A stretch of 64,000 nt of DNA from Roseicella aerolata (GCF_020523605.1 NZ_JAJAQI010000026.1:20762-84761); one strand, 5' to 3'; shown: positions 37,427-47,080, numbered from the stretch's first letter. Numbers and translations: made by a program. Notes: a model not told the origin generated them from the sequence alone.

Positions 37427-38179
37427 ATGGCGACGACCGAATCCGGCCCGCGCTTCGCCCGCCTGCATGGCCGCTTCGAGCGCCGCGCGATCCGCTTCGC
37501 CATGGCCATCCTCGTCGTCCTCTCGGTCGGCGGGCTGGTCGAGATCGCGCCGCTCTTTGCCATCGAGAACACGGTGGAGAAGGTGGAGGGCATGCGGCCC
37601 TACACGCCGCTCGAGCTCGCGGGCCGCGGCGTCTATATCCGGGAGGGCTGCTATGTCTGCCACAGCCAGCAGATCCGCCCCTTCCGCGACGAGGTGGAGC
37701 GTTACGGCCCCTACTCCCTGGCAGCCGAGAGCATGTACGACCACCCCTTCCAATGGGGCAGCAAGCGCACCGGGCCGGATCTCGCCCGCATCGGCGGCCG
37801 CTATTCGGATGACTGGCATGTGCGGCACCTGATCGAGCCGCGCGACGTCGTGCCGGCCTCCATCATGCCCTCCTACGCCTTCCTCCTGGACCGGCCGTTG
37901 CCGGCGGACCGGATCGAGCGGCTGCTGCGCCGCCATCGCACCGTCGGCGTCCCCTATTCCGAGGAGCAGCTGGCCAATGCCCGCGCCGACCTGCTGGCCC
38001 AGGCCGATCCGGAGGCGGATGCGAGCGGCCTTGCGGAGCGCTACCCGAAATCGCAGCAGCGCAATTTCGACGGCCGCCCGGGCCTGACCGAGATGGACGC
38101 GCTGGTCGCCTACCTGCAGATGCTCGGCACGCTGGTCGAATTCGACTGGCGCCGGCCGAATCCGGAGTGGGTGCGATGA
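37427..38179 (+). CDS. ccoO: cbb3-type cytochrome c oxidase subunit II
   Basis: The 250-residue membrane-anchored mono-heme cytochrome has an N-terminal span (residues about 23-45) and CYVCH at 75-79 within [18 protein letters not shown], the standard CcoO motif. It passes electrons to CcoN. It begins 6 bp after ccoN and overlaps ccoQ by ATGA. Confidence 0.97.
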   Translation: MATTESGPRFARLHGRFERRAIRFAMAILVVLSVGGLVEIAPLFAIENTVEKVEGMRPYTPLELAGRGVYIREGCYVCHSQQIRPFRDEVERYGPYSLAAESMYDHPFQWGSKRTGPDLARIGGRYSDDWHVRHLIEPRDVVPASIMPSYAFLLDRPLPADRIERLLRRHRTVGVPYSEEQLANARADLLAQADPEADASGLAERYPKSQQRNFDGRPGLTEMDALVAYLQMLGTLVEFDWRRPNPEWVR

Positions 38180-38331
38180 GCGCGGCGGAGCTCCTCCAGA
38201 TCGGGGTGATGCTGGCGCTGATCGCGGCCTTCCTCGCCCTGCTGGTCCGGCTCTTCCGGCCCGGCGCGCGGGAGGAGGCGCGCCGGGACGCCGAGATCCC
38301 CTTCCGCGACGACCGGGAGGATCGCGCATGA
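38176..38331 (+). CDS. ccoQ: cbb3-type oxidase subunit CcoQ
   Basis: This 51-residue protein has one span ([20 protein letters not shown]) and a charged tail ending DDREDRA. It lies exactly between ccoO and ccoP with ATGA overlaps at both ends (38176-38179 and 38328-38331). CcoQ stabilises the oxidase. Assignment rests on position, size and topology. Confidence 0.87.
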   Translation: MSAAELLQIGVMLALIAAFLALLVRLFRPGAREEARRDAEIPFRDDREDRA

Positions 38332-39260
38332 CCCCGCCCCTCGACGACGACAAGATCGGCGGCAAGGTCCCGCCCATGCCGCCGCTGCCGCCCGGCGCGC
38401 CGGACCCGGAGCGCGACCCGCATTCGCCGCTGCGCCAGACCCTGCCGAGCTTCGACGGTATCCGGGAGCTGGACAGCAGCCCGCCGCGGGTCTGGACCTA
38501 TATCTACCTGCTGACCTTCCTCGCCTCGCTCTGGATCTGGGTGGCCTATCCCGCCTGGCCCTGGTTCGGCGGCGCGACGCGCGGCGTGCTCGGCTGGAAC
38601 TCCCGCGGCGACCTGCCGCGCATGGCCGAGCTGGCGGAGGCCAGGGCGCCGGACATCACGAGGCGCTTCGCTGCCGCGAGCTGGGAAGAGATCGAGGCCG
38701 ATGCCGGGCTCCGCAGCTATGGCGCCGCGGCCGGGCGCGGGCTGTTCGGGCAGAATTGCGCCCCTTGCCATGGCGGCGACGGCCGCGGCGCGCGCGGCTT
38801 CCCCAACCTCGCCGATGGCGACTGGCTCTGGGGCGGCAGCCCGGAGGCGATCGCGCAGACGATCCGCGTCGGCATCCGCTGGCCGGGCGTGGACGACACG
38901 CGCAGCAGCGAGATGCCCGCCTTCGGCGCGACGCGGCAACTGGAACGCGGCCAGGTCAGCGACCTGGTGGAATGGCTGCGCGCCAGTTCCGGCCAGGCGC
39001 ATGACGCGGCCGCCGCCGCCCGCGCCGCGCCGGTCTATGCCGAGAATTGCGCCGCCTGCCATGGCGAGGATGCGCGCGGGAACGAGGAGCTGGGCGCCCC
39101 CAACCTGACCGACGACATCTGGATCTATGGCGGCGAGCGGGCGGCCCTCTTCGAGTCGCTCTGGCATGGCCGGGGCGGCGTCATGCCGGCCTTCGGCGGG
39201 CGCCTGTCGGAGGACATGATCCGCAAGCTGGTGCTGCATGTCCGCAGCCTCGGCGAATAG
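38328..39260 (+). CDS. ccoP: cbb3-type cytochrome c oxidase subunit III (di-heme)
   Basis: The 310-residue subunit has an N-terminal membrane region (WTYIYLLTFLASLWIWVAYP) and two c-type hemes, CAPCH at residues 144-148 and CAACH at 241-245. Met ligands are plausible in SEMPAFG and GVMPAFGG. It receives electrons from soluble cytochrome c. It overlaps ccoQ and the downstream gene. Confidence 0.96.
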   Translation: MTPPLDDDKIGGKVPPMPPLPPGAPDPERDPHSPLRQTLPSFDGIRELDSSPPRVWTYIYLLTFLASLWIWVAYPAWPWFGGATRGVLGWNSRGDLPRMAELAEARAPDITRRFAAASWEEIEADAGLRSYGAAAGRGLFGQNCAPCHGGDGRGARGFPNLADGDWLWGGSPEAIAQTIRVGIRWPGVDDTRSSEMPAFGATRQLERGQVSDLVEWLRASSGQAHDAAAAARAAPVYAENCAACHGEDARGNEELGAPNLTDDIWIYGGERAALFESLWHGRGGVMPAFGGRLSEDMIRKLVLHVRSLGE

Positions 39261-39708
39261 GCGGGGCCCGCGCCGGCGCTGGATCCCGCTGCTGGCGCTG
39301 GCGCCGTTGCTCGCGCTGCTGGCGGCGGATGCGGTGATGGTGGTGCTCGCCGCCCGCAGCGATCCCGGGCTGGTGGCCGATGCGCCGCGGCGGCTGGGCA
39401 TGGCGCGGCTCGCCCCGGCAGCCGAGCTGCGGCTGGACCTCGCCCTCGCTCCGGCGCCGGGCGGCCATGCGCTGCGTCTGCGGCTGCGGGACGCCGCGGG
39501 GGCGCCGGTCGCGGCCGAGGCGGCGGAGGGGCGGCTCGAGCGCACGACCCATGCCGGCGCCGACCGGCCCCTGCGCTTCACCCCGGACGGCGCGGGCGGC
39601 TGGACGGCCGAACTGGTTCTGCCCGATGCCGGTGCCTGGCAGGTGACGGCGGCGGCACGGGATGCCGAGGGGCGCTCAGCCCTCGCGGTCCTGCGCCTCG
39701 CGCCGTGA
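39238..39708 (+). CDS. FixH/CcoH-like membrane protein
   Basis: The 156-residue protein has an N-terminal span (WIPLLALAPLLALLAADAVMVVLAA) and a beta-rich periplasmic domain ending in DAGAWQVTAAARDAEG. FixH proteins of this layout help assemble the cbb3 oxidase. It overlaps ccoP by 23 bp on the same strand. The N-terminal part of this frame before the membrane span is Arg-rich. The FixH call is mainly by position and topology. Confidence 0.6.
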   Translation: MSAASANRRGPRRRWIPLLALAPLLALLAADAVMVVLAARSDPGLVADAPRRLGMARLAPAAELRLDLALAPAPGGHALRLRLRDAAGAPVAAEAAEGRLERTTHAGADRPLRFTPDGAGGWTAELVLPDAGAWQVTAAARDAEGRSALAVLRLAP

Positions 39709-39858
39709 CGGCGCGCGCGGCCTGTCATCCTGCAGGATGCGCCAGGCGGCGCCGTCCAGGTCCTCGAACTGGCCGGACCGCACGCACCAGAGGAAGAGCA
39801 GCAGCCCGCCCGCGCCCAGCAACAGGGTGACCGGCAGCAGCCAGATCAGCGCGTACAT
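39676..39858 (-). CDS. ccoS: cbb3-type oxidase assembly protein CcoS
   Basis: The 60-residue protein has one N-terminal span (IWLLPVTLLLGAGGLLLFLW) and the CcoS signature SGQFEDLDGAAWRILQDD. CcoS is needed for cofactor insertion in the oxidase. Here it lies on the opposite strand, and its 3' end overlaps the FixH-like gene by 33 bp. The usual partner ccoI (copper ATPase) is not adjacent. Confidence 0.87.
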   Translation of the reverse strand: MYALIWLLPVTLLLGAGGLLLFLWCVRSGQFEDLDGAAWRILQDDRPRAPSRREAQDREG

Positions 39859-40010
39859 CCCGGCCTCCCGCGCGGTACAGGGTCAGGGACGCCCCGAGGC
39901 GCCGCGGGTTCCGCAAGGAAGCCCAGGGCGCGCCGTCCCGTGCCCCGCCCCGGGCCGTAGGCGGGTCCGCGCCGGAGAGCAGCCCATGCGCGCCGGAACC
40001 GTCCGGCCGC

Positions 40011-41006
40011 TCAGCGCAGGACCGGCGCCGCGTTCTCCGCGCGACGGCGTTCGATTTCCCGCCAGCGCGCGACGTTGCGGTTGTGCTCCTCCAGCGTCCG
40101 GGCGAAGGCATGGCCGCCGGTGCCGTCCGCGACGAAGAACAACTCGTCGCTGCTCGCCGGCCGCGTCACCGCGCGCAGCGCCGCCAGGCCCGGCGCCGCG
40201 ATCGGAGCGGGCGGCAGGCCGCGGATGCGGTAGGTGTTGAAGGGGTGTTCGCGGTCCAGATCGGCCCGCGTCAGCGGCCGGTCCAGCACGCCGCCTTCGG
40301 CGGCGGCATAGGCGACCGTCGGATCCGACTGCAGCGGCATGCCACGCCGGAGGCGGTTCAGGAAGACCGCGGCGACCCGGGACCTCTCCTCCGGCACCCC
40401 CGTCTCGCGCTCCACGATGGAGGCCAGCACCAGCGCCTCCCGCGGGGAGGCCAGGGGCAGGCCCTCGGCCCGCTCGGCCCAGGCGGTGGCGAGGGCCTGG
40501 GCCATGGCGGCCTGCGCCCGGCGCAGCAGCGCGGCGCGGTCGTCGCCCCATTGGTAGGCATAGGTCTCCGGCAGCACGGCGCCTTCCTCGGACAGCGCGG
40601 CCTCGCCGGTCATCCCCTCCGCCCCGCGCAGCAGGGCGGCGATCTGCCGGGCCGTCAGCCCCTCCGGGATGGTCAGGCGGCGCTGCACCGGGCGGGCGGT
40701 GCGCAGCACGGCCAGCACCTGTTCCAGCGAGGCAGCCGCAGGGAAGGCGAATTCGGCCGCCCGCAGCGGCCCCTGCGCGCGCGTCGCCCAGGCGGCCAGG
40801 GCGAAGGTGCGGGCATCCTCGATGATGCCGGCCTTCAGCAGCGCGGCGGAGATGGCCTCCGTCCCGCCGCGCGGGATCACCACCTGCGCGGGCGCGGCAA
40901 GCGGCCCGGGCGCGCGGTAGTGCTGCAGCGCGTACCAGCCGGCAATTCCGGCCAGCGCGGCCAGCACCAGCAGCGCCAGGCCGATCCGGCGAAGCGCCCT
41001 AAGCAT
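40011..41006 (-). CDS. mltG: endolytic transglycosylase MltG
   Basis: The 331-residue YceG/MltG protein has one N-terminal span ([20 protein letters not shown]) and a periplasmic catalytic domain. The glutamate in [10 protein letters not shown] is the catalytic residue. [19 protein letters not shown] and [18 protein letters not shown] are family blocks. It cuts nascent peptidoglycan glycan strands. Its position after fabF is the common alphaproteobacterial order. Confidence 0.95.
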   Translation of the reverse strand: MLRALRRIGLALLVLAALAGIAGWYALQHYRAPGPLAAPAQVVIPRGGTEAISAALLKAGIIEDARTFALAAWATRAQGPLRAAEFAFPAAASLEQVLAVLRTARPVQRRLTIPEGLTARQIAALLRGAEGMTGEAALSEEGAVLPETYAYQWGDDRAALLRRAQAAMAQALATAWAERAEGLPLASPREALVLASIVERETGVPEERSRVAAVFLNRLRRGMPLQSDPTVAYAAAEGGVLDRPLTRADLDREHPFNTYRIRGLPPAPIAAPGLAALRAVTRPASSDELFFVADGTGGHAFARTLEEHNRNVARWREIERRRAENAAPVLR

Positions 41007-41149
41007 CGGGGGAGAGGAGAGGTGTCGGCGTGCTCATCGCGGCAAAATGCGCATGCCGGCCGGAGCGTTCCGTCGCGATGGCTTCGGCCCGCCCGGAATG
41101 GCAGCGGCGCACCCCAGGAGCGCGCCGGCCGGATCAGCCTCCGCGGGCG

Positions 41150-42433
41150 TCAGGGCGCGGCGCGGAAAACGATGCTCGCATTGGTGCCGCCGAAGCCGAA
41201 GCTGTTCGACAGCGCCACCTGGATCTTCCGCTCCTGCGCCACCTTGGCGACGCGATCGATCGCGCTCTCGCGCGAGGCCTTCTCCAGGTTCAGGGTCGGC
41301 GGCGCGACCTTGTCGCGGATCGCCAGGACCGAGAAGATGCCCTCCACCGCGCCGGCCGCGCCGAGCAGGTGCCCGATCGCCGATTTGGTCGAGGACATGG
41401 CGAGGCCCTTCGCATCCTCGCCCCAGAGCCGCTCCACCGCGCCCAGTTCCAGGTCGTCGCCCAGCGGCGTCGAGGTGCCGTGGGCATTGACGTACTGCAC
41501 CTCGGCCGGGGTCACGCCCGCGCTCTTCAGCGCCGCGCGCATGGAACGGAAGGCGCCGTCGCCGGTCTCGGACGGGGCGGTGATGTGGTAGGCATCGCCC
41601 GACATGCCGTAGCCGATCACCTCGGCATAGATCTTCGCGCCGCGCTTCTTCGCGTGCTCATACTCCTCGAGCACCATGACGCCCGCGCCCTCGCCCATGA
41701 CGAAGCCGTCGCGGCCCTCATCCCAGGGACGGGAGGCCTGCTGCGGGGTGTCGTTGAAGGCGGTGGACAGCGCGCGGGAGGCGCAGAACCCCGCCATGCC
41801 GAGTTCGGAGACCGCCGCCTCGGCGCCGCCGGCCACCATCACATCGGCATCGCCGAAGGCGATCAGCCGCGCCGCATCGCCCAGCGCATGCACGCCGGTG
41901 GCGCAGGCCGTGACGGCGGAGTGGTTCGGCCCCTTGAAGCCGTATCTGATCGAGACATGGCCGGAGGCCAGGTTGATCAGCGCCGAGGGGATGAAGAAGG
42001 GCGAGAGCCGCTTGGTGCGGCCGGAGGCCACGACCTGGGAGGCCTCGTAGATGGTCTGCAGTCCGCCGATGCCGGAGCCGATCATGACGCCGGTGGCGCA
42101 GCGGCCTTCCTCGTCCTCGGGCGTCCAGCCGGAATCCTCGACCGCTTCCTGCGCCGCCACGAGGGCGAGCTGGATGAAGCGGTCCATCTTCTTCTGGTCC
42201 TTCACCGGGATCCATTCGGCGAGGTCGAGCCCGCCCGTCTCCCGCGTGCCGGATGGCACCTGGCCGGCGATCTTCGCCGGCAGGTCCTTGGTGTCGAAGG
42301 ACTGGATGGCCGAGATGCCGCTCTCGCCCGCCACCAGTCGCTTCCAGACATGCTCCACGCCCAGGCCCAGCGGGCTGGCGATCCCCATGCCGGTGACGAC
42401 AACGCGCCGCGGCGCGGCTCCGTTCGCGAACAC
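41150..42433 (-). CDS. fabF: beta-ketoacyl-ACP synthase II
   Basis: The 427-residue condensing enzyme has the Cys-His-His triad in VTACATGVHALG, NAHGTSTPLGD and SAIGHLLGAAG, and the C-terminal NSFGFGGTN loop. It elongates acyl-ACP with malonyl-ACP. The start is GTG 42433 with GGAGAGG upstream. It lies 26 bp downstream of acpP in the fab operon. Confidence 0.97.
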   Translation of the reverse strand: MFANGAAPRRVVVTGMGIASPLGLGVEHVWKRLVAGESGISAIQSFDTKDLPAKIAGQVPSGTRETGGLDLAEWIPVKDQKKMDRFIQLALVAAQEAVEDSGWTPEDEEGRCATGVMIGSGIGGLQTIYEASQVVASGRTKRLSPFFIPSALINLASGHVSIRYGFKGPNHSAVTACATGVHALGDAARLIAFGDADVMVAGGAEAAVSELGMAGFCASRALSTAFNDTPQQASRPWDEGRDGFVMGEGAGVMVLEEYEHAKKRGAKIYAEVIGYGMSGDAYHITAPSETGDGAFRSMRAALKSAGVTPAEVQYVNAHGTSTPLGDDLELGAVERLWGEDAKGLAMSSTKSAIGHLLGAAGAVEGIFSVLAIRDKVAPPTLNLEKASRESAIDRVAKVAQERKIQVALSNSFGFGGTNASIVFRAAP

Positions 42434-42459
42434 TCTCAGCCTCTCCGTCGCTCGTGGCC

Positions 42460-42699
42460 TCAGGCGGCCTTCTGGCTCTCGATATAGGCGATGGCGTCCT
42501 TCACGGTGGTGATCTTCTCGGCCGCGTCGTCCGGGATCTCCACGCCGAAGGCTTCCTCGAAGGCCATGACCAGCTCGACGGTGTCGAGGCTGTCGGCGCC
42601 CAGATCGTCGATGAAGGAAGCGTCCTCGGTCACCTTGGCCTCTTCCACGCCGAGGTGCTCGACAACGATCTTCTTAACCTTCTCGGCGGTATCGCTCAC
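42460..42699 (-). CDS. acpP: acyl carrier protein
   Basis: The 79-residue acidic protein carries the phosphopantetheine site [18 protein letters not shown], with Ser37 as the attachment residue. It is the carrier of fatty acid synthesis, located in the standard place between fabG and fabF. Confidence 0.98.
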   Translation of the reverse strand: MSDTAEKVKKIVVEHLGVEEAKVTEDASFIDDLGADSLDTVELVMAFEEAFGVEIPDDAAEKITTVKDAIAYIESQKAA

Positions 42700-42872
42700 G
42701 TGGTTCTCTCCTGCTAGCGCGCGTGATGGGGCCCTGGCACCGCCCCGCCGGGGCGTCCCAAAGAGCCGGGGCCATTAACACGGAACCCGGAGCGGGCCTA
42801 GGCGGTGTTTGCGGGGCTGGCAAGCCCCTTCCGCGGGGCTCGCGAGGTGCAGCGCGCCCGACATCCCATCTC

Positions 42873-43115
42873 CTAGCGCGAAGGGGGCACCACCGCCAGG
42901 GCCAGCCGGGCCAAGCCCGTCATCGCCTCGATCGCCGCGCCGGGGGTGGCGAGGCAGGCCAGCGCCGCCAGGACGGCAAGGTGCAGGTTGCCCCCCTGGC
43001 CGAGCACGGCAAAGGGCGCGGCCAGGGCGGCGGCCGCCAGCAGCCACCACGGCCCCTCGGGCCAGGGCCCCAGGAGCCGGGGCTGGGAAAACCGGGGCTT
43101 GTCCACGCGCGCCAT
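42873..43115 (-). CDS. small putative membrane protein (80 aa)
   Basis: The 80-residue frame has two hydrophobic stretches (WWLLAAAALAAPFAVLG and LHLAVLAALACLATPGAAI) after an Arg/Pro-rich N-terminus. It sits between fabG and acpP on the same strand. No family is recognised and composition alone could give such a frame, so support is moderate. Confidence 0.45.
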   Translation of the reverse strand: MARVDKPRFSQPRLLGPWPEGPWWLLAAAALAAPFAVLGQGGNLHLAVLAALACLATPGAAIEAMTGLARLALAVVPPSR

Positions 43116-43446
43116 CCGCCGCCTCGCCTGCCTCGGGGGAGAAAGCGGGGGAGCCTAGCGGAGGTTGCCTTGCGGGCGCCCGAACAATCTCATGATAGGG
43201 CGCGGCCCGCGCCGCGTCATACTGTCCCGCATGAATGGTGACCCATTTCTGCGGCCTCGGCCGCCGGCGCCGCCTCCGGCGGCTTGGCTACGCGGCATAG
43301 GCCGCGAGCCGCCTTCGCGGCCTATGCCGCCGATGGCGGCTGCAGGTCAGGAGTTATGCAGGCCGTTATAAGTTACTCACCGGAATGGCCGACCCACCGG
43401 GGACGAAACCGGCCGCAGCCTTCAACCTGGCGGTGCCGCTTTCTGT
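43116..43446. other. gene-free region with a copy of dispersed repeat B
   Basis: A 331-bp gap in the fab cluster. Positions 43333-43363 match the repeat near 1969-2000. The part 43250-43300 (GCGGCCTCG, then GCCGGCGCCGC, then GGCTTG) resembles 50712-50755. No gene is supported, though the fab operon may have an internal promoter here. Confidence 0.45.
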
Positions 43447-44184
43447 TTAGATCATCGCCATCCCGCCATTCACATGGATGGTCTGGCCGGTGACCCAGCC
43501 GGCCTCGGCGCTGGCGAGGTAGACCACCGCGCCGGCGATGTCCTCCGGCGTGCCCATCCGGGCGGCCGGGATGCGCTCCAGCAGCTTGCCCCGCGCCGCC
43601 TCGGGCAGGGCATCGGTCATGGCGGTCTTCACGAAACCGGGCGCGACCACGTTCACCGTCACCCCGCGGGTCGCCACCTCCTGCGCCAGGGACTTGCTCA
43701 TGGCGATCAGGCCGGCCTTGGCGGCGGCATAATTGGCCTGGCCGGCATTGCCGGTGACGCCGACGATGGAGGCGATGGAGACGATGCGGCCGTGCCGCTT
43801 CTTCATCATCCCGCGCAGGGCGGCGCGCGCCAGGCGGAAGGGGGCGGTCAGGTCCACCTCCAGCACGGCGGCCCAATCGGCATCGCCCATGCGCAGCGCC
43901 AGCATGTCGCGGGTGAAGCCGGCATTGTTCACCAGGATGTCGAGCCCGCCGAGCGCGCCTTCCACCTTCTCCACCAATGCGGCCGGGGCGGCGGCATCGG
44001 CCAGGTCGGCCGGCGCCACCAGCACGCGCTCGCCCAGCTCGGCGGCCAGCGCCTCCAGCTCCGCGGCGCGGCGGCCGGTGAGGGCGACGGAGGCACCCTG
44101 CGCATGCAGGGCGCGGGCGACCGAGGCGCCGATCCCGCCGGTGGCACCGGTGACGAGGGCAACCTTGCCGTCCAGACGGAACAT
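43447..44184 (-). CDS. fabG: 3-oxoacyl-ACP reductase
   Basis: The 245-residue SDR has the NADPH loop TGATGGIG (residues 12-19), NNAG (86-89), and the catalytic Ser139, Tyr152 and Lys156 (YAAAK). VVAPGFVKTAMTDALPE and VNGGMAMI at the end are typical FabG. AAGGAG precedes ATG 44184. It reduces 3-oxoacyl-ACP in fatty acid synthesis. Confidence 0.97.
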   Translation of the reverse strand: MFRLDGKVALVTGATGGIGASVARALHAQGASVALTGRRAAELEALAAELGERVLVAPADLADAAAPAALVEKVEGALGGLDILVNNAGFTRDMLALRMGDADWAAVLEVDLTAPFRLARAALRGMMKKRHGRIVSIASIVGVTGNAGQANYAAAKAGLIAMSKSLAQEVATRGVTVNVVAPGFVKTAMTDALPEAARGKLLERIPAARMGTPEDIAGAVVYLASAEAGWVTGQTIHVNGGMAMI

Positions 44185-44237
44185 CGGCGACTCCTTGTGT
44201 TCTGCGGCGTCTCGGGATGCGGCGCCCGCCGCCCCGG

Positions 44238-44270
44238 TCGTCATGGCCGGGCCTGACCCGGCGATCTCAC
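44238..44270. repeat. REP-like palindromic unit
   Basis: A 6-bp stem GCCGGG-CCTGA-CCCGGC (44246-44262) inside GTCATGGCCGGG, then CCCGGCGATCTCAC. This wording is typical of intergenic palindromic units seen widely in alphaproteobacteria. It lies between fabG and fabD. Confidence 0.5.
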
Positions 44271-44306
44271 GTGTCGGGCGCGGGGGCAGCCCCCCGCGGC
44301 AACGGG

Positions 44307-45266
44307 TCAGAGGGTCTTCAGGAAGGCCTCGATATCGGCCGGATTGCCAATGGCGACCGCGGTCGCCTCCGGCGCGTTGCGCTTCATCAGGCCGGTCAGC
44401 ACCTTGCCGGCGCCGAGCTCGGCGAAGCGGTCGCAACCCATGCCGGCCATGGCGGCGACGCATTCGCGCCAGCGCACCGTGCCGGTCACCTGCCGGACCA
44501 GCAGGTCGCGGATCCCGGCGGGCTCGGTCGCCTTGCCGGCGGAGACATTGGCCACCACGGGCACGACGGGGGCGGCAATCGCAGCCTTCTCCAGTGCCTC
44601 CGCCATGGCGTCCGCGGCCGGCGCCATCAGCGAGCAATGGAAGGGCGCCGAGACGGGCAGCGGCATGGCGCGCTTGATCCCCGCCCCGGGCGCCGCCGCC
44701 ACCGCGCGGTCAATCGCGCCCTTATGGCCGGAGATCACCACCTGGCCGCCGCCATTGTCATTGGCGACCTCGGCCACCTCGGCCTTGCCGGTCTCGGGAT
44801 CGGTCCTCGCCGCCTCGCAGAGCGCCCGGGCCTGGTCCAGCTCGGCGCCGAGCAGCGCCGCCATGGCGCCGACACCCGCGGGCGTCGCCTTCTGCATCGC
44901 TTCGCCGCGCAGGCGCAGCAGGCGGGCGGCGGTGGAAAGGTCGAAGGCCCGCGCCGCGGTCAGCGCCGAGTACTCGCCGAGGGAGTGGCCGGCGACGAGC
45001 GCCACCCGCGTCGCCAGGTCGAAGCCGCCCTCCTTCTCCAGCACCCGCAGCACGGCGACGGAATGCGCCATCAGCGCCGGCTGGGCATTGGCAGTGAGGG
45101 TCAGCTCCTCGGCCGGCCCCTCGAACATCAACCGGGAGAGTGTCTGCTTCAGGGCCTCGTCCACCTCCTCGAACACCTCGCGGGCGGCGGGGAAGGCGGC
45201 GGCGAGGTCCCGGCCCATGCCGGGGGCCTGGCTCCCCTGGCCGGGGAAGACGAAGGCGAGGGCCAT
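44307..45266 (-). CDS. fabD: malonyl-CoA:ACP transacylase
   Basis: The 319-residue transacylase starts MALAFVFPGQGSQAPGMG, with the oxyanion-hole Gln, and has the nucleophile Ser95 in GHSLGEYSAL. The catalytic His lies in APFHCSLM. It loads malonyl units on ACP and leads the minus-strand fab cluster. Its promoter should lie in the 291-bp divergent region to 45557, where I see no clear box. Confidence 0.97.
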   Translation of the reverse strand: MALAFVFPGQGSQAPGMGRDLAAAFPAAREVFEEVDEALKQTLSRLMFEGPAEELTLTANAQPALMAHSVAVLRVLEKEGGFDLATRVALVAGHSLGEYSALTAARAFDLSTAARLLRLRGEAMQKATPAGVGAMAALLGAELDQARALCEAARTDPETGKAEVAEVANDNGGGQVVISGHKGAIDRAVAAAPGAGIKRAMPLPVSAPFHCSLMAPAADAMAEALEKAAIAAPVVPVVANVSAGKATEPAGIRDLLVRQVTGTVRWRECVAAMAGMGCDRFAELGAGKVLTGLMKRNAPEATAVAIGNPADIEAFLKTL

Positions 45267-45557
45267 GGCGGCGTTTTCCTTGAGGGCGCCCTTGCTGGGG
45301 CTTGGCCGTGCGATGGGCGCGCGGGGTAACGGTCGGTCACCCGACTGTCAACGGCGGCATCCCGCGGAACAGCCCGCGGCGCCTTAAGCCGGCCTTCACC
45401 GCCGGCGCGCCAGCCTCCCCGCTTCGCGGAGACGGGGAACAGCGCCATGCAGGACGCATCGAGGCGGGCGGCGCCGGGGCGGCATCCGGACGGCAGGGCC
45501 GGCGGCCCGGATGCTGCGCGATGCCGAAGATCCGTCGCCGCGGGCCGGGGCTGATCC

Positions 45558-46130
45558 ATGCAGATTGCCATGACCCCCGCCGAACGGCATCTCCTCGCGG
45601 CGCTCCTCTGCCGTGCGCGGCGCTATGTGGAGTTCGGCGCCGGCGGCAGCACCTGCCTCGCGGCCAGGCTGGTCGGCGAGGCCGTGACCTCGGTCGACTC
45701 GTCACCGGAATGGTTGGCGCGGGTGCGCGCCGCCTGCCTGGACCTTCAGCTTCCGATCAGCCCCACGCTGGTCCATGCCGATATCGGCGAGACCGGGGCC
45801 TGGGGATACCCGGCCGATACCGCCGGGCGGGACCGCTGGCCCGACTACCACGCCCGGGTCTGGTCCGACCCGGAGGCGGCGCAGGCCGATCTGTACCTGG
45901 TGGATGGCCGGTTCCGTGTCGCCTGCTTCATGCAGACCGTCCTCAGATGCCGCCCCGAGGCGCGGATCGCCATCCATGATTTCGGCAATCGGCCCGCCTA
46001 TCACGTCGTGCGAGAGGTGGCGCAGGAGATCGCCGCGACCGGCACCCTCTCCGTCTTCCTGCGGCGGCCGGATTTCGATCCGCAACGCGCCCGGGCGATC
46101 CTGGAGGCCCACGCCTTCCTCCCACCGTGA
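45558..46130 (+). CDS. class I methyltransferase-fold protein of unknown substrate
   Basis: The 190-residue protein begins MQIAMTPAERHLLAALLC and has a SAM-type glycine loop in RYVEFGAGGSTCLAARL, followed by an acidic strand in TSVDSSPEWL. DLYLVDGRFRVACFMQTVLRC (key LVDGRFR) resembles family members near glycan biosynthesis. Downstream strands look complete. SAM binding is inferred; the substrate is unknown. Confidence 0.68.
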   Translation: MQIAMTPAERHLLAALLCRARRYVEFGAGGSTCLAARLVGEAVTSVDSSPEWLARVRAACLDLQLPISPTLVHADIGETGAWGYPADTAGRDRWPDYHARVWSDPEAAQADLYLVDGRFRVACFMQTVLRCRPEARIAIHDFGNRPAYHVVREVAQEIAATGTLSVFLRRPDFDPQRARAILEAHAFLPP

Positions 46131-46158
46131 CGCGGACGGGCGGGCCCGCCGGCCCGGC

Positions 46159-46848
46159 TCAGTTCCCGGCGATCGCCGCCGCGACCGGGGCGGCGATCGC
46201 GGACAGCGAGGCCTCCGGCGTCGGCAGCGCGGGCACGACCACCGGCGGCCCGGGCGGCGGTGGCACCATCTGCTGCAGCACACCGGCCGCCGCCGCGGGC
46301 TCCGGGCCGGCGACGGGCGCCGGCCGCGCCGCCTTCTCCTCCGGCTCCGACCGCTGCGATGGCGCCGGTGCCGGCGGGCGTGAGGGGCCGGTCGCCACCG
46401 TGTAGTCCGGCACCACCCGTGCCTGGTTGCCGGTGATCACCAGCACCCGCTGCCCGACCGCCAGCGGCACGGTATCCTTCTGGGTGACCGAGAGCAGATC
46501 CTCCTTCTCCGTCCGCACCACATATTCATGCGCGGGGGTATCGACCACCGTGCTCTCCGCCGCGCGGCCGACCAGGCCGCCCACCAGCGCGCCGCCGACG
46601 CCGCCGAGGGCCGAGACGATGCCGCTGCCTGGCGTCTGGGCGCCGAGCACGCCGCCGGCCGCGGCGCCGGCCGCGGCGCCGGTGCTGCCCTCCGCGCTGA
46701 TGTGTACCCGGCGGACGCCGACCACGATGCCCGGCTCCACCTTGTTCGCCTGCTGCACGGCGCGGGTGGCGTAGGTGTCGGGGGAGTAGCGGTCCCCGCA
46801 GGCGGCGAGGCCGAGCAGCAGGGCGAGGCAGGCGGGGAGACGGGGCAA
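46159..46848 (-). CDS. glycine-zipper (SlyB/PcP-like) outer membrane lipoprotein
   Basis: The 229-residue protein has a lipobox (LLGLAACGD), then a glycine-zipper segment (GAAAGAAAGGVLGAQTPG and GGVGGALVGGLVG) like SlyB, and a beta segment (EYVVRTEKEDLLSVTQKD). The last about 80 residues are Pro/Ala/Glu-rich and disordered. It converges with the methyltransferase-like gene. Likely an envelope structural lipoprotein. Confidence 0.83.
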   Translation of the reverse strand: MPRLPACLALLLGLAACGDRYSPDTYATRAVQQANKVEPGIVVGVRRVHISAEGSTGAAAGAAAGGVLGAQTPGSGIVSALGGVGGALVGGLVGRAAESTVVDTPAHEYVVRTEKEDLLSVTQKDTVPLAVGQRVLVITGNQARVVPDYTVATGPSRPPAPAPSQRSEPEEKAARPAPVAGPEPAAAAGVLQQMVPPPPGPPVVVPALPTPEASLSAIAAPVAAAIAGN

Positions 46849-47080
46849 AGCCGGTTCCTTTTGCGGCGAGGTCGCCTGTCTAGGGGAAGCGGGAGCGGCT
46901 TGTCATCCCGCGCGCGAGAAAGGCCCGGCTGGCGACTCCGCTCTTGCCCCGGTCCCCTGTCCCGTGCTTTACGCCGCCCTTCCCTGCCGCCCGCGGAGGC
47001 ATCGCGCGCGGCTATGCCCGTTTGCGCGCACCGGCATCCCGCCCTGCGCCCCTGGGCTGAGACAGCCAGAGGGAGACAAC

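Noticed and set aside
35930..38377. 815-codon open frame antisense to the cbb3 genes
   Set aside because: It mirrors ccoN and ccoO; composition is His/Arg/Glu/Gly noise typical of antisense frames in GC-rich DNA, while the sense frames carry clear motifs.
45267..45557. Gene in the gap before the methyltransferase-like protein
   Set aside because: Frames there are short, Arg/Pro-rich and lack a ribosome site; best read as the fabD promoter region and leader.
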